Shown here: in pieces, positions 43,979 through 55,036 of the stretch
Numbering within the stretch: position 1 is the first letter of the stretch
Layout: each line of letters begins with the position of its first letter
Assembly (NCBI GenBank): GCA_951217055.1
Contig: OX578286.1
Coordinates: forward strand, 18,237,102-18,301,101
DNA: 64,000 bases
Source of the DNA: Gerris lacustris
Taxonomy: Eukaryota; Arthropoda; Insecta; Hemiptera; Gerridae
Direction of reading: 5' to 3'
Notes under the pieces: model-generated
Databases searched by the model: none
Told to the model about the DNA's origin: nothing
What the model saw: only the letters and a program-made list of their open reading frames with translations
Program-made: the position numbers and the translations under genes

Positions 43979-46589
43979 TTAACGTTCGTTCGAATTCCAT
44001 TAATCAAAAGAAATTTAGGGGGTAAGTTAATGTGATATGAAACTATCCCAATAAAATCTTCCTTATTCAGAGAAGATATCTTAATATTATAATCTATGTC
44101 ATCCTATTAAATGTCAAAATTTCAAATTGAAGTTTACAATTTCTTATAATTGCTTTTTAACAAAACCGCATTATAATTATTCGAGTATTTATTTTCTAAC
44201 CTTTTTGAATTTAAGTGTAGCTTATTTTTAAATGATTAAACTAACATGAAGGATTTTGAAATATATATTTTATATACTCGCAACGCATGTCCATGTTTAG
44301 TCGGTGTTAAGACCTAGATTTAATTATTATTGTGTACTTAAATAAATAACTACGGTAAATGCACCAAACATATTAATAATTGGTATCCTTAATAAAAATA
44401 ACAGTTGTAGATAACTAATGGATGAAGAAATAAATAATATTCGTGACGGGGGGTCTAGGTGCACCCAAGTATAATTTCAAATCTGAAAGTAAAATAATTT
44501 AAGATTTAATTGAGTTTTCCTGCACAATATTAAAAAAACTGCCGGACAATTAATTTTATCTTCAAACATTATTCATAATTTTATTCTAAGACTAAAAAGA
44601 TAATTTTTCGTTCTTCCGATTTCATAAATCGTCTTTAGGAGGTCGAAGTTTCTTACTTTCATAAAACTTTTCTCAATAAATCCTACTTTTAAACGTGATT
44701 AAATCATGCTGTTTTTTACCCAATTTAAAAAAAAAAAAAAAAAAAATCATGTAATTTTTCATTGAATTATGCAATGGCCAATAATCTAGAGGATCTTCGT
44801 CCCTTCTTACACCTGAGAATATTTAATTTATGATTTTATTCAATTGGATTCAACAGTAATCGAGATATATGTTCTTGACGTTAGTATTGATCAAAAAAGA
44901 AAAGCATAAATTGACTTTCCGCGTAAATTACGTGGAGATTATTTTTGCTTTAAGATAACCTCCTTAGACGCTCCTATGTATAACTTATTATGATAAATCT
45001 ATTCTAGAAGTACCTCCTAGTAACTTTCTATTTATAATCTTTGATAACCACATCAAATACAATGGTACTTATTTTTGTTTCTGAGTTTACCGAGTCATAT
45101 GATGTCGGAGAATAACGTAAGACTGATCCTAGTAGACACTCCAGCTAGGGTTCTTATCAAAGAGGAAGCATCTTCCCGCTCATTAAGACTTTTATCTACC
45201 GCTCTGCATTGACTTCTGATAATATCTATGTTCTCTAGTCAGTCGATCTTGCGCCCTTTCTTGGCAATATAGAAGAACCTGATTTTATGGTGAGCTAGCA
45301 TGTGACTAAGTTCAGTGACATGCTGGTAAATCTACTGTTAGTACGTTGCAGGTGTTCAACGCTCATGTTTTGAAATTGCAACCCATTTGCCCTATGTATT
45401 TAGAAGAAGTATTATTTTATGTGAAGAAATTGTTTCTTTGTATTTATTCAGAAGTTCTTTTGTTAAATTCAACCTTATGCGCCCGTTGCTTCGTCTTTTG
45501 CATACTCACAAACAAAGCCTATATCTTTTAAAGTACAATTTAAGTAAAATTGTTTAAAAATAATGAAAAAAAAACGAAATGTGGTTTTCGATGAATTATC
45601 GAAAGTAGCCCACAGAAGTTTCAAAAGAAGCCACAGAATCCATATCAATTTTAAATTTCAACCTTCTGTGCACATATAATTTTGGATGAGAAAACTTAAT
45701 GTGCTCTTAAATTGAATTTGGTCCAAACAACCACATATTATTTAATTTTTATTTATTGTTCATCTTATTTATTAGTAATATATTTTAATACATATCATTT
45801 AACTCATGTGACTATTTGTCCAATGATGGGATATGAGGAAGTAATGTGCCACACTAATTGGCAGACATTTTTATTACACTTAACCTCCATTAATAGACAT
45901 TTATTTTAAGTGATACTTAAAGGAGCAAACTTCTTTAGGGTAGGGCAAATTGACCTGGATCAGACCAAAAGTGAAACCCTTGCCCTTCTCCGACTTCACC
46001 CGGGAGTTAAAAGGAAAGAGTGAGAGAATTGTTACTAATATATCTGTAAAATACATCATACGCACTTTACACGAATGCCAAGTGCGTATCAGAGTAAGTC
46101 CAACTTTCTAGGTCTATGTTTAGTTTTCTTCTATCTTTACTTTTTTTCAGGGTAAACCTGATGAGGAGGTTATAAGAGCTAGGGGTTTTATACTGTATGT
46201 TAGTAATACGTAGGATAGGGAACCAGAATGCCTTAGGACCTTGGTAACAGGCTTAATTTTATATTTAGAAAAAAGAGTAAAATTAAGTGAGATATATATT
46301 AAGATAAGTTATTATATCTATTTGAAGAGCAACAAATCAAAATAAATATGTATTTTTATTGGAATAAATGTGGTTGCCTTAGATTAGCGATAACAAATCA
46401 TTTCGAGGTGCGTTTTCGCCGGGACACTACTCAATTATATATAAATGATATAAGCTGAACACTTTTTAATATTGATTACTTAACAATATTCATTGTATTA
46501 CAATTATAATGGAGCAAAAAACAAATGCAGAAAGAGTGCGAGCCTTTAGTGCGAGCGTTCTCAATCAAGAAGAAAATAAACCAAAGAGA
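43979..46589. other. AT-rich spacer with a few dispersed motifs
   Basis: It includes GAGTTTACCGAGTCATATGA (about 45085) of the GAGTTTACCGAAGG motif series, the short motif at 45835-45872, and an oligo-A run at 44729-44746. No gene was recognised. Confidence 0.4.
45835..45872 (+). repeat. Short dispersed motif, copy 4
   Basis: GAGGAAGTAATGTGCCACAC then TAATTGGCAGACATTTTT. It differs from the commonest form only at GCT/GTA and at CTATTTTT/CATTTTT. Confidence 0.75.
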
Positions 46590-46660
46590 GCACAATACAT
46601 AAAATCAACTGTTTCTAGAACCTAAGAAGTTTCACTTCTAACGCGTGAGAATTTCACGCA
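46590..46660 (-). repeat. Repeat fragment matching about 9600-9660 (inverted)
   Basis: Minus strand: TTAGAAGTGAAACTTCTTAG then AAACAGTTGATTTTATG, as at about 9610-9655. Confidence 0.6.
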
Positions 46661-46667
46661 TATTTAT

Positions 46668-47235
46668 ACTTTCTCATATAAAGAGAAAGTATTCTGATGG
46701 CGCGAAAATTCGATTTTGAGATTTTGATGGATTTACAATACAAGTTTTGAGGTCCCCTGAGTCCAAAAAAAGTGGTTTTTATAAAATGTCTGTCAGTCGT
46801 CTGTGCAGACGCCTGGAGCCTAAACTACCAAAACATTTGGCATACATGTTCAGAAATATCATATCCCAAGGGGAAATCGAGAAATGAGTTTTAGCTCCAA
46901 ATTTGGAGGCGCTGCCCCCCAAAAACTCTGAAAAAAAGTGAAAAAAAATTATTTCTCAAAAACGGTTCCGACGATTTCGATTAATAAATTCAAAAATGTA
47001 GTTAATTTAAATACGAATCTAACGATATAAGCCGTTTTCCCTGGAAAAATCTAGTTTCTGAGAAAATAGATTAAAACGTGGACGGAGAGAGGCCCGGGAT
47101 TGATTCCCCGCCCGGGAGAAGTTACGTTTATGATATATTTTGATGAAATTTTCAATAATAATTAAATGTACATATGAAAACTTATAAATGGAAAACACTA
47201 GGCTAAGTAATAATGAAATCGTCATATGAGAAAGT
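46668..47235. mobile_element. TIR element beginning ACTTTCTCATATA (568 bp)
   Basis: It starts ACTTTCTCATAT (46668) and ends ATATGAGAAAGT (about 47224-47235), a perfect 12-bp inverted end. The interior contains a GCGCGAAAATTCGATTTTGA block, a TGTCTGTCAGTC run and a tRNA T-loop-like stretch CCCGGGATTGATTCCCC. The right half recurs at 24711-24970. A second left end of the same family lies at about 47286-47345, only 50 bp beyond, suggesting a tandem or partial second copy. Confidence 0.7.
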
Positions 47236-47285
47236 TTGTCTGAGTTGTCTCCATATTAATTTTTTTTTTTACCATAACAATTTTT

Positions 47286-47345
47286 ACTTTCTCATATAAA
47301 GAGAAAGTATTGTGAAGGCGCGAAAATTCGATTTTGAGATTTTTA
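47286..47345 (+). repeat. Partial second left end of the ACTTTCTCATATA element
   Basis: ACTTTCTCATATAAAGAGAA followed by GTATTGTGAAGGCGCGAAAA matches 46668-46725 almost exactly, then the sequence diverges. Confidence 0.8.
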
Positions 47346-47811
47346 TTAATAAACGATCGCAACGGATCTTAATAAAACAATCTGTACTCTACCAGAGGTT
47401 TAAGGCTTATATTTGTTTAACATACATACATTATTCATTAGGATATATTTATTTACTTTTATTTGATTTCATCTGTAAATATATTACATGGTTTTCTTTT
47501 TCATACATACATCATATATATATATATGAGAAAAAAGGTCAGGAAAAATCAAGCAAATAACCCGAAACCTTTTTCGATTAACATTTTTCTAATAGTTGAG
47601 TAATTCGAGACAAACATTCGTTCGTTTTTTAACGAATAAGAAAAAGAGAAAAATAACCGAGGTCATATTACGAAAAAAAAAAACCAATAAAAAGAAAGGT
47701 TAGTTTAAAATTCCGTTTCATTTCGGGTTTGAAATTCGATGGTAAAACAAATTGGTGGAAATTGATGTTGATTTTTTTCAGAAAATCAGAGAGACGCTAT
47801 AGAAAAAGGTT

Positions 47812-47849
<38 letters not shown>

Positions 47850-48474
47850 AATACAATTTTTAGAGATATGTGCTTTTTTTATATATTTTTTATTCCGTAA
47901 GTGAATGTTTTTCTTTTTTCTCCGAATGAAACGTTCGGTTAAAAATATGAATAACCATTAACTACCATAGCGTTTTAATCAGCAAGCATTGAAAAAATAA
48001 CAGAAAAAATAAACTAGATAATTTGAACCCTGATATGGTTATTTTTGATCAATTCAAGGGCTAAGGAATTACATCGAATATTATATAAACGATAAAAACT
48101 AGAAAATATAAGCAATTTTAAATAATCTAATTCTCAAGTACCAATATAGAAACAACCCACGTATGACATTTGTTATGCAATCATAACTTCATGAAATATG
48201 TAAATAATTTTAAATCTGTAATGAGTCACTATCTAAATAACACTGATTCATCAAGATACATCTGCAACTAACTAAGCTATGTCATCGTTTTGAAGAACAA
48301 AAATATTTTATGACTTCTATTTCAAAAATTCCAACACAACAGACAATTTGTATGTACTTCATAACTAGCCCATTGTTGGTCCCATATAAGTTGCAACCTT
48401 CTGAGCAAATTTGTTTCTCTTCCACATGCGCACAAACATACATTTATTTACACCTATAGCTTCAAAAGTTCTAA
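47346..48474. other. AT-rich spacer with a poly-A tract
   Basis: An A run at about 47818-47847. About 48296-48440 contains GAAGAACA and ATTGTTGGTCCCATATAAGT, weakly matching repeats at 52645-52865 and 57955-58085. No gene. Confidence 0.4.
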
Positions 48475-48838
48475 TTAGACAATATTGGGTTGTAAAAGCA
48501 TACAATTAATAATTAATTAGACAATATTGGGTTGGAAAAGCATAAAATTAATAATTAATTAGACAATATTGGGTTGTAAAAGCATAAAATTAATAATTAA
48601 TTAGACAATATTGTGTTGTAAAAGCATAAAATTAATAATTAATTAGACAATATTGGGTTGTAAAAGCATAAAATTAATAATTAATTAGACAATATTGGGT
48701 TGTAAAAGCATAAAATTAATAATTAATTAGACAATATTGGGTTGTAAAAGCATAAAATTAATAATTAATTAGACAATATTGGGTTGTAAAAGCATAAAAT
48801 TAATAATTAATTAAACAATATTGGGTATTAAAGCATAA
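48475..48838 (+). repeat. 42-bp tandem array, about 8.6 units
   Basis: The unit contains TTAGACAATATTGGGTTGTA then AAAGCATAAAATTAATAATTAA. Units are nearly identical. The first and last carry most of the changes. There are no spacers between units, so this is a minisatellite. Confidence 0.95.
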
Positions 48839-48864
48839 AATCAATTAAAATCGTAATAGGCTGC

Positions 48865-48903
48865 GAGGAAGCTATGTGCCACACTAATTGGCAGACTATT
48901 TTT
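48865..48903 (+). repeat. Short dispersed motif, copy 5
   Basis: GAGGAAGCTATGTGCCACAC then TAATTGGCAGACTATTTTT, the fullest form of this motif in the window. Confidence 0.8.
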
Positions 48904-48905
48904 CA

Positions 48906-50070
48906 TTTGCAACGTTAAAGTAACTTCTATTTCTTATTGTTAACTCCGTGTACTTAATTACAATTTAATTTTTCATTTTACCCTACATTAAATAAGTTCA
49001 TTTCTTTTGTAACGAACTTTACTTAATTATAACCCTATAAATTTCTTTTTGACTTCAAAAAAGCGTTTGATATCTTAATTATATTGTTTCTTTTATGACT
49101 TTTTCTATCATTTCGTGTCTGTTTTTCTATCACACTTTTAACTTTGTCTTAAACTGTCATAAATTGTCCTATGCTAATGATGTGATAAGAGAAAAAAAAT
49201 ATCTATTTTTGTAATATTAAATTTCAAACGAAATTAAATATCGCTTAATTTTTTGACAGAATTAATAAAAAGTTTTCCCTTCTAGAAACGCCCTTATATT
49301 TTGAAGATTTTATAAAATTAGGCAACTACTATAAAAATCAAGATAATTGCTTTTAATAACAGGGGCTTCTTTTAATGAAGGACCCCCCCCCCCCCGGTCT
49401 TTTCGTCGTGAACATTTATTAATTAATAATCGCAATTAATACATAATTAAAAATTTCGTCAAGAGGAAAATTTCACCTTAAAAAGAGGCCCTATTATGTC
49501 ATTCATTCTTTTCCCTTTTCTTGTCATATTTTATACAAAAGCTTTGTTTTTTTTTTTAATTTTTAAACTGTAAAAGACTTTATATATTTATACGATGTAA
49601 GACACAAAGACTTCAATATATATATTTTTTTTCCTTGCTTACATCCTCTTATTTTATCCGTAACATTTATCACAATTTTTTATTATTATTATTATTGTGC
49701 GATGTCTTTCTACTTCATCATAAAGCTCATTTTCACTACCTACATATTTTTTTAAATTGTAAACATTTTTTAACATTTACCTTTTTCTTATTTTTCTGTT
49801 TTTTAATACTTGAATTTCTTTTCACCTTCATTTTTTAATTTTTTATATACTTTACTTAAAAAAATGTACTTTTTGTAATTTCTTATTTAAAACCCACTCG
49901 TAAAAAAATCGTTACAAAAATGGTGGACTTTTGTTTAAAATGTGTCTTATTTGAGAAAAGATATTAAGAAATTTCTATCACTTTGAGTAGCACATACGTG
50001 TCCTATCATTGAAAAAAGTAATATAGTAGTTTCATAATTAGAATTGATTCTGACAGCGAAGGAAAGTAGC
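48906..50070. other. Extremely AT-rich spacer
   Basis: T-rich on the plus strand, with a poly-C run at 49383-49395 and (ATT)n at about 49681-49696. No gene. Confidence 0.4.
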
Positions 50071-50424
50071 AATAAAAATAGAGTAGAGATCCAATCGAAA
50101 TAAAAATGGAGTAGAGATCCAATCGAAAAAAAAAATGGAGTAGAGATCCAATCGAAATAAAAATGGAGTAGAGAACCAATCGAGAAAAAAAATGGAGTAG
50201 AGATCCAATAAAAATAAAAATGGAATAGAGATCCAATCGAAATAAAAATGGAGTAGAGATCCAATCGAAATAAAAATGGAGTAGAGATCCAATCGAAATA
50301 AAAATGGAGTAGAGATCCAATCGGAATATAAATGGAGTAGAGATACAATCGAAATAAAAATGGAGTAGAGATCTAATCGGAATAAAAATGGAGTAGAGAT
50401 CCAATCGGAATAAAAATGATGTAG
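50071..50424. repeat. 28-bp tandem array, about 12.6 units
   Basis: The unit contains GAGTAGAGATCCAATCGAAA followed by TAAAAATG. Single-base changes and 1-bp indels occur in some units. Because 28 is not divisible by 3 and the minus strand has no stop in any phase of the unit, three overlapping minus-strand frames of 132-137 codons stay open. These are not genes. Confidence 0.95.
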
Positions 50425-51029
50425 ATATACTATGAGAGCTCTAATATTCAAAATATCGAGCTCTCAATGACTCTCTTTTCGATTTTCTCACAATTCCGGA
50501 ATCTACTGTAATTGTAAGACTACTATAGAGATCAAAATAAAGTATAGACATATTTAATACAGTAATAAAATATGGATAATATAGAAATAAAGTAAAGATA
50601 ATATTTCAAAATATGAGTGTTATTAAATACATACTTAGGATGAGAGCATAAAAGAATTCCATAAAAATAATATGACCCTCGATTTCAAGTAATTTCAAAT
50701 TTATGTTTATTCAATATTAAATGGTAGCAATAACTTACAATTTTTTAATATAGGGAGTTATAGTGTAATAATATTAGACCATAAAAACCAAGTTTTCATT
50801 ATAAACCTGATATGTATTTTAGTTTGATTGGTAAATCTTTATTAAGAAATATTTATGTAACCATAATAATGAATAATATATTCTGATAATGTTTTGTTGT
50901 ATTATATTATAAGATTTAAAATAAAGATTATGTTAATTAGTTTCTACTAACTAAATATATAACAAAATCCTTTATATTTATACATTTTGGTTGTATCAAC
51001 CCAAATGTATATATGTGTCGAGTGGGGGT
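50425..51029. other. AT-rich spacer
   Basis: No gene or repeat that I can support. Confidence 0.4.
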
Positions 51030-51188
51030 ATCAAATTAAAGCTGCTGATGAGTATGTTACAAATGTATATATATAAATTCTTTTATCTACGATTGATACG
51101 AAATATAAACATTATATCTTTGTTTAGATGCGTAGAAAGTGATTATTTTTACGTACTTGAATTCATCGCGCATGCGCGTCTCATAGTT

Positions 51189-51242
51189 TTGAAGAATTCC
51201 TCTTCTTTACCACGCTAGTGCGGTAAAGAAGAGGAATTCTTC
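51189..51242. repeat. Perfect 22-bp-arm inverted repeat
   Basis: TGAAGAATTCCTCTTCTTTA (from about 51191) is mirrored by TAAAGAAGAGGAATTCTTCA (to about 51242), with a CACGCTAGTGC-like centre. It lies inside the insert, upstream of the coding candidate. Confidence 0.85.
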
Positions 51243-51342
51243 AGCTTAACGCACGATTAGCGAGTTTGTTTACATTTAACAAAACTAATTTGTTGTTCTT
51301 TTATTAAAGTAACTGTTTATATCGAGTTTTTAGTGAAAAACA

Positions 51343-51476
51343 ATGAGTGAATCAAGTGAATTTGACGAAAATGTGGAGAATAATTCTCTTCCAGAAATAA
51401 TTAATTCGGCAAAAAATACAACTCAAGAATTAATGCCATCTTTATCAAGAGAGAGATACGAACTTACATACAGCAA
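51343..51476 (+). CDS. Putative short first coding exon, tyrosine-recombinase-like N-terminus
   Basis: From an ATG with an AAAACAATGAG context, about 45 codons read as an ordinary protein start: an acidic Ser/Glu-rich head (MSESSEFDENVENNSLPEI) and then MPSLSRERYELTYSKF. This second part resembles the core-binding start (LPEKSRERYE.TY..F) seen in tyrosine-recombinase-derived proteins of Crypton type in animals; that is my recollection of the family, not a search result. After TYSK the reading becomes low-complexity, and a possible donor AA|GTTTAT occurs at 51477, so the open frame to 51663 is probably not all coding. No catalytic region was found downstream. It lies within an insert into a repeat, so it could be a captured 5' fragment of a gene or element. 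Confidence 0.4.
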
Positions 51477-51524
51477 GTTTATTTTTTTCTGTATTTATTA
51501 TTTAAATATAACAATCGTAGATAA

Positions 51525-51655
51525 AGTACGGTACGCAACTCATGCGAAAACGGCATTTTGCATAGCTCGTGTGGTTTTACCACCCTCGCTATCGCTCGGG
51601 TGCAAACTCCACACTCGCATGCAAAATGCTACTTTACGCACTCGACGCGTAATGT
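51525..51655. repeat. Imperfect inverted repeat with CCCTCGCTATCGCTCGGG centre
   Basis: ACGCAACTCATGCGAAAAC...GCATTTTGCAT...GTGTGG (51534-51578) is mirrored by CCACAC...ATGCAAAATGC...ACGCACTCGACGCGT (51609-51650). The arms are about 55 bp. It ends next to the right border of the insert. Confidence 0.7.
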
Positions 51656-51975
51656 ACTATTAAAATTTGGTATTCCTTATTGCTTTTATGAGTTAAAATA
51701 TACCCCCAAACGAATCCCCCCCTCCAACCACCCTACAACAGCTAGTCCTAAAATGTTGAAATAATTTATGCAAATACCTTATTATAGGGCGATAATCTAC
51801 CGAAAAAATTGAATTTTCCTTGTTGTCATTACTGATTAAAAAAACATTGTGACCCCCCGGAGGATCGAACAAGGGTTCCTTTAATTTGTTGTTTAATTTT
51901 TAGGGCCTTTCACCTAAATTTGATTAAATTTTTTTTAGTTTTCATGTAGAGCAGGATGGGTAAATAAATAAAAAA

Positions 51976-52644
51976 AGTTATTTCATAATATAATAACGTA
52001 TCTTCTTAATAATCTACGAAACCCAAAAAGTACTTCCCTGTGATTTTACAATGTTACTTTAGGTACGCTCGGAAGTGAAATATCTTATATTGACGCAATT
52101 AAACCTAAAGGAGAAGCTATGATCGCCCAGTGATTTGACCTTTTTTTAAACTATTCCATGCACGAATTCCCGATTTATACCGATCGAAACCGAAAAAAAA
52201 TCCGGATCCCACGTCTCAAACTTTAGAGGATGGGGAAAAGAAACAAAATTAAATACTAAATCTGGGTTAGGAGTCCTTGAGAGAGAGAAAAAATAAAATA
52301 AAAATAAGCGGAGAAAAACAAATGCTAGACAAAAAAAAAGTTTTTACCTTGTTCTTCACAGAAGTTGTTTTTGCTTGATTTTACACGACATGAATTCCAA
52401 GTAAGTTGTTTAAACATGCTACCACCATACGTTTTAATCAACCTGAAAAAAAATAACAACATTACAAAAAGACTAGTTAAACATTACATGTCTAATAAAA
52501 AGTGCAAAACAATTAAACACATTAAAATAACTGCATTTCGTGTTTAATGATGTGGAAAAAAGTTTATAATTATCTATCTATTCCGGTAAGATGCAGACGT
52601 GATGTTTTCTATGACGGGTTTTTATCGATTTCTTGTTATTTTTG
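51976..52644. other. Spacer, nothing recognised
   Basis: No gene seen. AT-rich. Confidence 0.35.
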
Positions 52645-53112
52645 CTTCCACGATTACCAGAAGCTTTGTGTTCATTCTGAAGAACGAACTTTCTTATAAC
52701 AGGAATTTGTTTTTGACTGTTTGTAGGTCTGTCACTTGTAATATTTTGTTAACTACCACATCATAAAAAGTGCTAGTGATTGAAATTTGAATGGTATACG
52801 TAAAAATTAGCTCACTGTTGGTCCAATGTTAATTTAAACATTCTGCGTCAAAACATAGAGAAGACAATTTTATTATTTAATTTTGTTATTTTTATTAATG
52901 CTTACAAACTTATTAATATTAATATTCCTAAGAATAAAAAAAGGTCAAAACACACACTTTCAATTCACAGGGAGATCAAATTATTTTATACTCGTCCCAT
53001 CCACCATGATTAGGATTCGACAAGTGTGCCTTACTAATTAGAAGTCTATTGCTTCCCAGATTACCGAAGGCAACGGAAGCTATGTGAGCACTCTGAAGAA
53101 CGAACATCTTTG
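52645..53112. repeat. Two partial copies of the ACCGAAGG / GAAGAACGAAC repeat
   Basis: 52645-52692 (GCTTCCACGATTACCAGAAGC...CTGAAGAACGAAC) and 53048-53112 (GCTTCCCAGATTACCGAAGG...CTGAAGAACGAAC) are related to each other and to about 11229, 36480 and 45078. 52808-52860 (CACTGTTGGTCCAATGTTAA) matches about 58027-58070. Confidence 0.5.
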
Positions 53113-55030
53113 GAACCAAGTTTCTTATGGCACGTTCAAAAAACGGCCAAAATCACCGTCACAAAATCTACCGATGACGATAACTTGAGTAAAAGATGGT
53201 AGTGCCTCTACAAAGAAATCCAATAAACCACTTTACGCCATTATAAATCTTCCAATGCAAAGTAACCAAATATTTATAATCTTTATATCTTTTTCTTATT
53301 TAAGGTTTTTGAATCCAAGATATTTCCACATATTAATGGTGTCCTATCTACCTCTAAATATTTTCCTACCCATTCTAGGTGGAAGATAGGAGAAAAATTT
53401 GGATTATGGAGAAAGGTTGTGGATAAAGGTTAGAGGTGGATGAAAATGTGATCCATGGTGTGTGATCCATGTGATCCATCTTGCATTATAATATCATTTA
53501 CTTTACCACTTGAATATATAATTGTTAAACTTAGTATTTCAAATAAATTATAAACTTAATAAATCTAAAAAATTCCAATATTTATCTTTTCTCTTTTGAA
53601 ACTCTTTATATAACATATTTTAAATTGTATCAAAAGAAATAAATAATTCCTTAAATATCTCTTTATAAATCATTTTCAAGTTAAAGCCTGAATTTTTCTC
53701 ATTGTTCAGATTAAAGGTTTTGGCTTTTTTCAACATAGTTTTTTTTTATTTTAAATTATTTTTAGTTGTTTCCGTGACTCAAGATTGTAAAAAGGGAATA
53801 AATACTTTCGCTTTTTTTCTCCTCTTTAGCCGTTCTTTTATCTATTAGGAACGTAAAAAAAACCACTGTTGTTATCAATTCCCCCCAACCCTTTTTTTTC
53901 GAAAGTTATTTGCAAGAGGCCCATTTTAGAAACAGCATGAGTCTATCAGGTTCTATATGAAGATCAAATGGATAGAAGAAGAGAGGGAGAGAGAAACGAA
54001 GATTCGAGAGGTGAAGCGAGTTAAGAGGCTAAACGAGCTTCTAAATTTTAGCCCTCGAAAAGGTGATAAAAAAAATAAAGGTACGAGCAAGAAGAGAGAG
54101 GTGAAAAAAAGATACCCCAACATTAAGGCTAAAAATAACTTTTAAGCTTGGGGAAAAGTTTTTTCGGTGGTCGTTACTTCTGCAGATGTCTCTGGTTTAC
54201 CCTGCATTCTTTTTTTTTTTTTTTTTTTAGGAATATTAAACATTTTTCATTTTAGTATCCATAACAAAATTATGACAAAAATAGTTGACCATAAATAATC
54301 AATTTTCTCTAGCTATTAAAGAAAAAATTGCTTTTTAAGCTTTTAAAACATTTAAGATATATAAAGAATGTAAAAAGTATAGAGGATTATAAACTTTGAA
54401 GAACAATTGACTTTTTATAAACCCTACTCCAAAATTATAGTGACTTTTTCCATTAACTAAACTAAAGTTGGTCCAAAAGAGATAAAAGAAAGAACGATTT
54501 CCTGATAGTATAATGTATATGCATATGCAATGTACAATTCCTTAGATTACTAAATTGCTTTTACTACCTTCGAGCAAAGATAATAAAAAAAATATCATTG
54601 TAAAGCAAGGACTCTAAATTAAAGTTAATTCTACTCATTAAATAAAGAAACGAAGGACATACATATTACAGGTTTCTATTTTGGCATTATGGTAACATAA
54701 TAATGAAAAGATTACTAGATATCAATGTACAGACGGAAAAGAAAAAAAAAATAAGAGAGGACCTAGTTTGCACCTGTACTTAAATTTTAGTATTCTAGTA
54801 GCTTTTTCCATTAAACAATAAAAGAAGAAAAGATATCAAGAAATGACTATGCTGCATATACAGATGGAACCTCTATACATCCACTACTTATGTGCAAAAC
54901 CTTAAAAATTAACTTTAATTGTCTTCCTAAATGTGTGAAGGAAAGAAGATAACAAGAAATGAGCTTCTATGATTCCATCCCAAGGTTTTAGCATTATAGT
55001 AAAATAATTTCTAATAATATAAAGAGAAAA
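53113..55030. other. Spacer; diverged relatives of the satellite towards its end
   Basis: No supported gene; a Lys/Arg/Glu-rich frame at 53957-54145 is low complexity. From about 54820, stretches such as AAGATAACAAGAAATGAG (about 54954) are diverged relatives of the satellite units that start at 55037. Confidence 0.4.
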
Positions 55031-55036
55031 GATAAC

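Larger units (their letters stand above)
51030..51790. repeat. GGTATCAAA-family repeat, copy 2, split by an insert
   Basis: 51035-51085 and 51660-51790 match consecutive parts of 22605-22790 and the complement of 58928-59168. The about 574-bp insert between them (about 51086-51659) is absent from the other two copies. Matching continues more weakly to about 51975 with the inverted copy at 58928. Confidence 0.7.

Noticed and set aside
48475..48838. Regular repeats resembling a CRISPR array
   Set aside because: There are no unique spacers between units, and the window is eukaryotic. It is a 42-bp minisatellite.
53957..54145. 62-codon Lys/Arg/Glu-rich frame
   Set aside because: Low-complexity purine-rich sequence, no exon borders, no recognisable family.
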